A stretch of 64,000 nucleotides of DNA, taken from the NCBI GenBank assembly GCA_022393335.1, contig JAJEKB010021802.1, positions 234,352 to 298,351 on the forward strand, read 5' to 3'. Numbering within the stretch: the first letter of the stretch is position 1; each line of letters begins with the position of its first letter. The position numbers were made by a program, and so were the translations under genes. Source of the DNA: Macrotrachela quadricornifera (Eukaryota; Rotifera; Eurotatoria; Philodinida; Philodinidae). Below are positions 58,282 to 64,000 of the stretch, piece by piece. Under the pieces are notes generated by a model. That model had not been told where the DNA came from, did not search any database, and was given only the letters and a program-made list of their open reading frames with translations.

Positions 58282-59541
58282 ACGAGGGAACTATCCCAAG
58301 TGTTAATCACGGATTGAAACGGGAACTATACCATTCGATAGAGCTCGACGAGCTGATCACGGTGGTTATAATCGTTTTTCCCCATAGGCCTTTTTTATAT
58401 AATTTCTCTGATCATATTTCTCTAAGGAAATGTAATATATGGCCGTCCAATCGATCATTTCGTATAAACATATCTCCTTTGAACTCTTCGCAGTGTTCAA
58501 ACTTGATTTTTTACTTCTTTCCTATACGTTAAACATTGGTATTTATGTCATATGAACGTTAAGAACAGTATAGATGATAGTGCTGATTCCTCTTTGTTCA
58601 TAGGTTATTCTACAGGGTGTCCCAAAAGTTACTCGGCAGTCTTTGATTAGTAATAGCTTTTGATAGAAAAGGGCTAGAGAATTGCGGCTTTTACCATTCG
58701 AATGGACGCGTTTAGCTCCATATTTTTACGTATTATTTAGTAACGTGGATTGATCGCATAATAATCAGTCGATAATCTTCAAAAAACGAATGATAGTGTT
58801 CTAATTGTAGAATATATAGAAAACTATTATTCAAAAATTAACGTTTCACATTCATGAAGAGGAATGCATTGAGATAGGAGGCGACCACAGAATAGAAAGA
58901 GAAAAAGCACGCAGAACACAATACGTGCTGAAAGAATATACGAACAACAATATCTAGCGATTGTTAATCCACTAGAGGTGCACAGTCGATAGCTACTGTT
59001 AAAAGTTAGCAAAATTTCATTTGAAGGAAGGGAGATTATTTTGAAGATTATCGACTGATTATTATGCGATCAATCCACGTTACTATATAATACGTAAAAA
59101 TATGGAGCTAAACGCGTCCATTCGAATGGTAAAAGCCGCAATTCTCTAGCCCTTTTCTATCAAAAGCTATTACTAATCAAAGACTGCCGAGTAACTTTTG
59201 GGACACCCTGTAGAATAACCTATGAACAAAGAGGAATCAGCACTATCATCTATACTGTTCTTAACGTTCATATGACATAAATACCAATGTTTAACGTATA
59301 GGAAAGAAGTAAAAAATCAAGTTTGAACACTGCGAAGAGTTCAAAGGAGATATGTTTATACGAAATGATCGATTGGACGGCCATATATTACATTTCCTTA
59401 GAGAAATATGATCAGAGAAATTATATAAAAAAGGCCTATGGGGAAAAACGATTATAACCACCGTGATCAGCTCGTCGAGCTCTATCGAATGGTATAGTTC
59501 CCGTTTCAATCCGTGATTAACACTTGGGATAGTTCCCTCGT
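58282..59541. mobile_element. Near-perfect 1.26-kb palindromic (foldback) element
   Basis: The left arm (58282-about 58785) begins acgagggaactatcccaagt. The right arm (about 59035-59541) is its almost exact reverse complement. About 250 bp of loop separates them. The same 72-residue frame appears once in each arm in mirror image, so it is a by-product. The termini share CGAGGGAAC with the MITE at 49767. A second, inner pair of mariner-like ends lies within the arms (58613-59210). It abuts the end of the hAT gene. Confidence 0.85.
58613..59210. mobile_element. TA-flanked mariner-like MITE nested in the palindrome
   Basis: It starts cagggtgtcccaaaagttac and ends with the exact complement (gtaacttttgggacaccctg), with TA at 58611-58612 and 59211-59212. 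CAGGGTGTCCCAAAAGT is a common Tc1/mariner terminal sequence. Length is 598 bp. It is centred in the larger palindrome, so either it inserted at the palindrome centre or the flanks became duplicated with it. No coding frame. Confidence 0.75.
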
Positions 59542-60939
59542 AAGAGAAAATTAAAAATGCGCTGCATGGTAGATTCAAATCATGTTTTCAGAGTATGCTG
59601 CAGGTATCGTAACGAGCACCTCGTGTCATCCTTGAATATATCGCACTTTGCAATATATGCAAAACATTTCATCTTAATGTGTTACGTTAATGAAAAAAAA
59701 TACAAGATAGCAATATTTCATAGTATAACATGTAAATATCATATTTTTAATGTGGGCTACTGTGTTGATAACAAATTCATATTAGATATGGTAACGAGAA
59801 GAAATAAAATCACTGAACCATAACTGTGTAAAGTAATGTGAAAGCATATTTTTCGCTTTTTCTTCCATTGCATATCGCAATGTATAAATAAATTGGCAGC
59901 TTCGCACGAAACGACAGTGTAAAGTATTAGACATCTTTTTGCGCCTGTATAATATAGTCAAAATCAGTTTCGACTTTTCAAGATTGCTTAAGCCTTTGAA
60001 GAAATCTTTCGATTAATCCATTCTTCAACGTAAGATATTATAGTTTAGTATTTCATTATTTTACGAATCAATAAACTAGAACACTAATTTGAAGCTCGCT
60101 TGCCTTGCTTCTAAAGTTAATCGAGATTAGATTGGTGTCTGATAATCAGATTTTATGAGCTCTATTCATAGTAAAAGTTTGACGTAGAACGATCAACATC
60201 TACAAAGACTTCGATTTGGTGCTCCAATTTACGCGCACACGTATAATTAGATAGGTTATCTAGTGAATAAACAGCTAGCAAGTTGTATAGTTAGCTATAC
60301 TTGTTACAACAAATCTCAGCCCAAAGAAAAATAAAAAATAACTTGCAGTAATTGAAATAAACAACGTATCGTTTATCCATATGTTTTTTTCAAAAAATGA
60401 GCTAAAGACTGGATAACATACTGCACACAGTGGAGAACTTTAGCATAAGTAGGTGTGCATATAGTTTTTTTTCCCTAGAAATAGACATATACTTCTCAAA
60501 AATCACCGCTCAGATAATAAAATACTCTCTCCAAAAACAAATTTGGCCGGGAACTTCCGGTCTAAAGCCCAGTCGTATTTAAAAAGCATTTTTTTCAAAA
60601 CATGTTGCAACTCATATTAGTCAGCATATTTTAAGGCGTTGGTTATAGGGATGTAATGATGAAGATCATTCACCGTTCCACCAGTTATCAGTATGGACCG
60701 GTAACCGTTTCTTCGGTTATCAGTATACACATTTCCCAGCTTTAGCGATAAACATCGAGATCCATCATTACCTACCAGTATTCATTGGCACACACCACTA
60801 CTCACTGATACTCACAGTTATCCACTGTTATTCACCGATACTGGGTGTGGACCAATGCCAGTTCAGGACTACAGAGTGGGGGCCAGTCCGACTGGATATT
60901 TATGTAACTAATCTACGATTTATTAAACCATCAGTAGTT
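59542..60939. other. Non-coding region
   Basis: No gene was supported. A short degenerate repeat of a tcaccgatactc type lies at about 60680-60850. Confidence 0.4.
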
Positions 60940-62360
60940 TAGGAGATTCAAAGATCCTGGGGACTATCATATGGAGGTATCTGAGATCGTCAAGCACTAT
61001 ATATTGAGGTACTCTTGAGTCTTCAGCTACTATATATTTGGAGTACCCATTGAAAAAAAGTAAGATTATGTAAGATTTTATAAGATTTCAATCGGATTTT
61101 TCGGCACCAAAATCAAAATTATAATTGATTGAAATCTTTCCAAATCAACAATAATTTGATTTTTAATCAAAAAAAATACTCAAAATCTGGTATAATTTTA
61201 ATTTTAATCAAAAAATATGTGATTTTAATCAAAATTCTACTTGATTTAGAAGATTATTTTTTAATCAAAAGTACCCCTTCTAAATCAAGTAAAATTTCGA
61301 TTAAAATCACATATTTTTTGATTAAAATTAAAATTATACCAGATTTTGAGAATTATTTTTGATTTTGGTGCCGAAAAATCCGATTGAAATCTGATAAAAT
61401 CTTACATAATCTTACTTTTTTTCAATGGGTACCCTTGGGTCCTAAAGAGCTATTGTATGGCGATCCCGTTAGGTTCTCATGTCCTATTATAGGAAGATAT
61501 TCGTAGTCCTCAACAGCTTTTGTATGGAAGTATACTTAGATCATGATCTCCTATTATAGAAGGGTACTCATAGGTCACCGGAGGGATGTAACAATCCTAA
61601 TACTTTCAATACGAATAGCATCTTGTCGTAACTGAATTGATAAATTGTAAAGAGCCATGGAATGCGAAACTTTCGAAAATCTAATTTCAGATTACAAATC
61701 CTTTATTTCGCAACCCGTTATTCAAACTTTCTATAGCACTAGTGTAGACAAAAAGAACCGGTCCTTGATGCAAAAATCAAGCACTTAAAATTTGGAACTA
61801 CTAGTTTTTTGTTCTTAAATTTTTTCTGACTCAAAGATCTTTCTTTTTAGAATAAGTGTTTTTTTACACACTGCAGCGTCAAAGAATTCAAATCTAGAAT
61901 TAGTTTTGCGAAGATTTTGATTTTCATGCTTCTTTGCAAACTATAATCACAGCTAATACCGAATGGCATTGTGTTAAAAGTATTAGGATCGTTGCATCTT
62001 TCTGGTGATCTATGGGTACCCTTATATAATAGGAGATGGGACCTAAAGGTACATGGAGACAATAGCTGTTGAGGATTCACGAATACTTTCATATAGTAAG
62101 ATCTGAAGACGTGATGGCATTTCCATAAAATAGCACTTGAGGACTTAAAGGTATTCCCAATATATAGCACTTGGGAATCCAAGGGTATCGCCAATAGATG
62201 ACACTTGAGGACATAAGGGTACCCGCTATATATAATGCTGCAAGACCCAAAAGTACCTTGATACAATGGACTTGAGGTCCTAAGGGTGCCTGTATATAAC
62301 AGTTCTTGAGGACCTAAGCGTATCTCTATATAATGGTGTTTCAGTACGTATGGATACTCG
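60940..62360. repeat. Degenerate satellite of about 50 bp units, partly inverted
   Basis: Diverged units of the type ctaagggtacctatatataatagcacttgagga recur at 60940-61045, 61430-61580 and 62000-62360, and once more near 63680-63740. The 61440-61612 block is the reverse complement of about 61970-62140, so part of the array is inverted. The open frame at 61847-62266 (minus) comes from these repeats. Confidence 0.65.
61043..61432. repeat. Foldback inserted in the satellite
   Basis: The outer parts (gtacccattgaaaaaaagta at 61043 and its complement ending at 61432) and inner parts (aaaatctggtataattttaa) are inverted repeats. The left arm has an extra segment of about 55 bp with no partner on the right. 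The loop is only a few bases. gtaccc is present at both ends. No coding content. Confidence 0.75.
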
Positions 62361-62639
62361 CATAATTTAGCCCTTAAAGATGTGTAAGTGACTCGAAACT
62401 ACCGATGATTTTATAAAAGGTAGATTAGTTAATTGTATACTCAACTTCTAAAATTGACGCAGTGTCATGGGAGTTCCGGGAGTACATAATTCGGTGTTTC
62501 ACTCTTGCGAACATCGCTCTATACCGGTAGACCGGTTATCATCACCGTTGCATCCGTAGTTGGTTCCAAGTATAACGTTAGTTTTTCTTCAAAACGTAAC
62601 GTAGACATATAAGACTGAATTTTCGCCCAGAAATCTTGG

Positions 62640-63130
62640 ATTTTTGAACATCCTGTAAATGTAAAATAGCTGAGGAATGATTTCATGAGTTTTCGCTACT
62701 ACCATATGTACGATATGTACCTAGCAGTGTTTGGTAAAAAATCGAGCTCGATCGGATTTAATTCCTTTGTAGCGTTTAGAATATACCAAACGGTCTGGTT
62801 TCGAACTCTCTCTATCGGTAAAAAGAATACCAAAAATTTCTTAAAAAGTTATTACATATATATGGTTCGATGCAAGTCGTCGAGTAGATTCCGAATATCC
62901 CCTTGTTTTTTCTTCAGAGTGTAACATGAGTGTTTAAAGTCGGATTGTATGTCAGAGGCAATGGAATTTTGGGCCACCCTGTAAAATAGTCTAGCAAAGG
63001 TTTCATGAGTTATCTCTCTTACCATAAATAGGATACATATGTAATTGCACGTAGTAAAAATGCGCGTTCGATTGGATGTTATTTTTCTGTAGCGTCTGCA
63101 ATATACGAAACAGTATGTTCTTAGATAAAT
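62640..63130. repeat. Diverged direct repeat, unit about 320 bp
   Basis: 62653-62806 and 62975-63125 share order and many bases. Each runs from a cctgtaaa-type end through catgagttttcgctactacc/catgagttatctctcttacc to tgtagcgttt.gaatatac. The ccaccctgta end resembles mariner-type MITE termini, so these are probably old MITE relics. Confidence 0.45.
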
Positions 63131-64000
63131 TTTAGGGCTCGAAATCCTTTGTTTTCTACTGTATTTTCAACTGGATTAAGACTATTTTTTTTCCACCATA
63201 AAGTCCATAGATGAGCAAGTTTTTTGCAATATTATTTGAAGACGTAATATTGTTATATCACCGAACACCTTGACTTTCTTCATTTATACAAATTGCTGGA
63301 CCCAAGTCTTATTCATCTCTTTTCCAAAGCTCTATAAAACTGAGAGAAGCGATATTTTTGGAAGTGATAGGTGCATATATATATATATATATATATGTAT
63401 TTGCGCAAAGATTATGGAAAAAAAACGTTTTCTCATATGTTCGTCTAGCTTCCAATTGTGCTGCACGACTGGTTTTTCCTTTAACGTATGACTTTAGATG
63501 TTTAACTTTTTATCCAATAATAGATATACATACTCGATATTATGTGTATGAATCGAAGTCTTACGACCTCATACTTATTTTTATAGTCCACATAGCTTGA
63601 TGTCCGTATATTCCTTACACCTTCTGTAGTCTTATTCCTTTCGTGTCTTACACTTTTCTTGGCCTATAGTTATCCTATCGGACAACCCTTAAGGATCCTT
63701 GGATGCTCTCATATAATAGTGCTTGAGCACTTAGGAATATCTGCATGGTATAACTCTATTTGACCTTCAACCTTTAATGTGGCACAGACAGACAGACATT
63801 GAACATTATATATATATATAGAGAGAGAGAGAGTGAGAGAGATTCTGAAACAAAAAGATAGTTTGACTAAGCAAAGAACCGAAGAGACGGTATTTTGTTT
63901 GATTCAATAATTGTAGGTTTTTTTCCTTTTTTCTTCTGCGAACATTTTTCACTGTAGTGAGATTACAGCCAAATTGAGAAGATTACTCTGTATAAAAAAA
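63131..64000. other. Non-coding right flank with microsatellites
   Basis: (TA)n lies at about 63377-63395, and TA followed by GA runs at about 63807-63840. No gene was supported. Confidence 0.5.

Noticed and set aside
58314..59578. Two identical 72-residue frames on opposite strands (58314 plus, 59291 minus)
   Set aside because: Mirror images produced by the palindrome arms; no domain or codon signal.
61847..62266. 139-residue minus-strand ORF
   Set aside because: Translation of degenerate satellite units; repeated SGYPYVL/SHLLLYKGT-type pieces mirror the DNA repeat.

Overview
This is eukaryotic, AT-rich animal DNA. The genes have very short GT-AG introns (about 45-65 nt). The gene families present (F-box/LRR-like paralogues, NHL repeats, FG-GAP repeats, a plant/bacterial-type GH19 chitinase), the density of DNA transposons and the gene-poor flanks fit a bdelloid rotifer best. 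The species cannot be named from the window. All spliced gene models were built by hand from reading-frame continuity and splice sites; each model quoted with a residue count closes to a whole number of codons.

Layout. 1-14.9 kb is repeat-rich: a foldback palindrome carrying a 9-bp-TSD MULE derivative, a tRNA-derived SINE with a 12-bp TSD, transposase-like fragments, an unrecognised 273-aa ORF, a 19-20 bp minisatellite split by a TA-flanked foldback element, and a second TA-flanked foldback element. 15.0-19.0 kb carries a 10-exon gene whose predicted 591-aa product joins an N-terminal Rel-homology-like segment to two C-terminal RRM-like domains. 21.4-22.7 kb is an inverted repeat holding a 400-N assembly gap. 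24.7-25.9 kb is a nocturnin/CCR4-type nuclease gene, followed by a decayed Tc1/mariner transposase.

28-51.5 kb is the gene-dense part: a secreted GH19 chitinase with an in-frame TGA, a frameshifted FG-GAP pseudogene, a tandem pair of related type II membrane proteins, a small type I membrane protein, an UNC-93-like transporter, an NAD(P)-dependent epimerase-like enzyme, a secreted PAN/apple-like protein, two tandem F-box-like proteins and an NHL-repeat protein.

53.2-58.3 kb is a hAT-type transposon gene with a nearly complete MULE lodged inside one of its introns. 58.3-59.5 kb is a near-perfect 1.26-kb palindrome, and 60.9-63.8 kb is degenerate satellite-like sequence with further foldbacks.

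No operon-like organisation is visible; neighbours are related mainly by tandem duplication (31.8-35.8 kb and 45-49 kb). The strongest candidate for something undescribed is the Rel-like/RRM fusion gene. The next most interesting are the MULEs whose inverted repeats are built from short tandem repeats, and the tripartite TA-flanked foldback elements.
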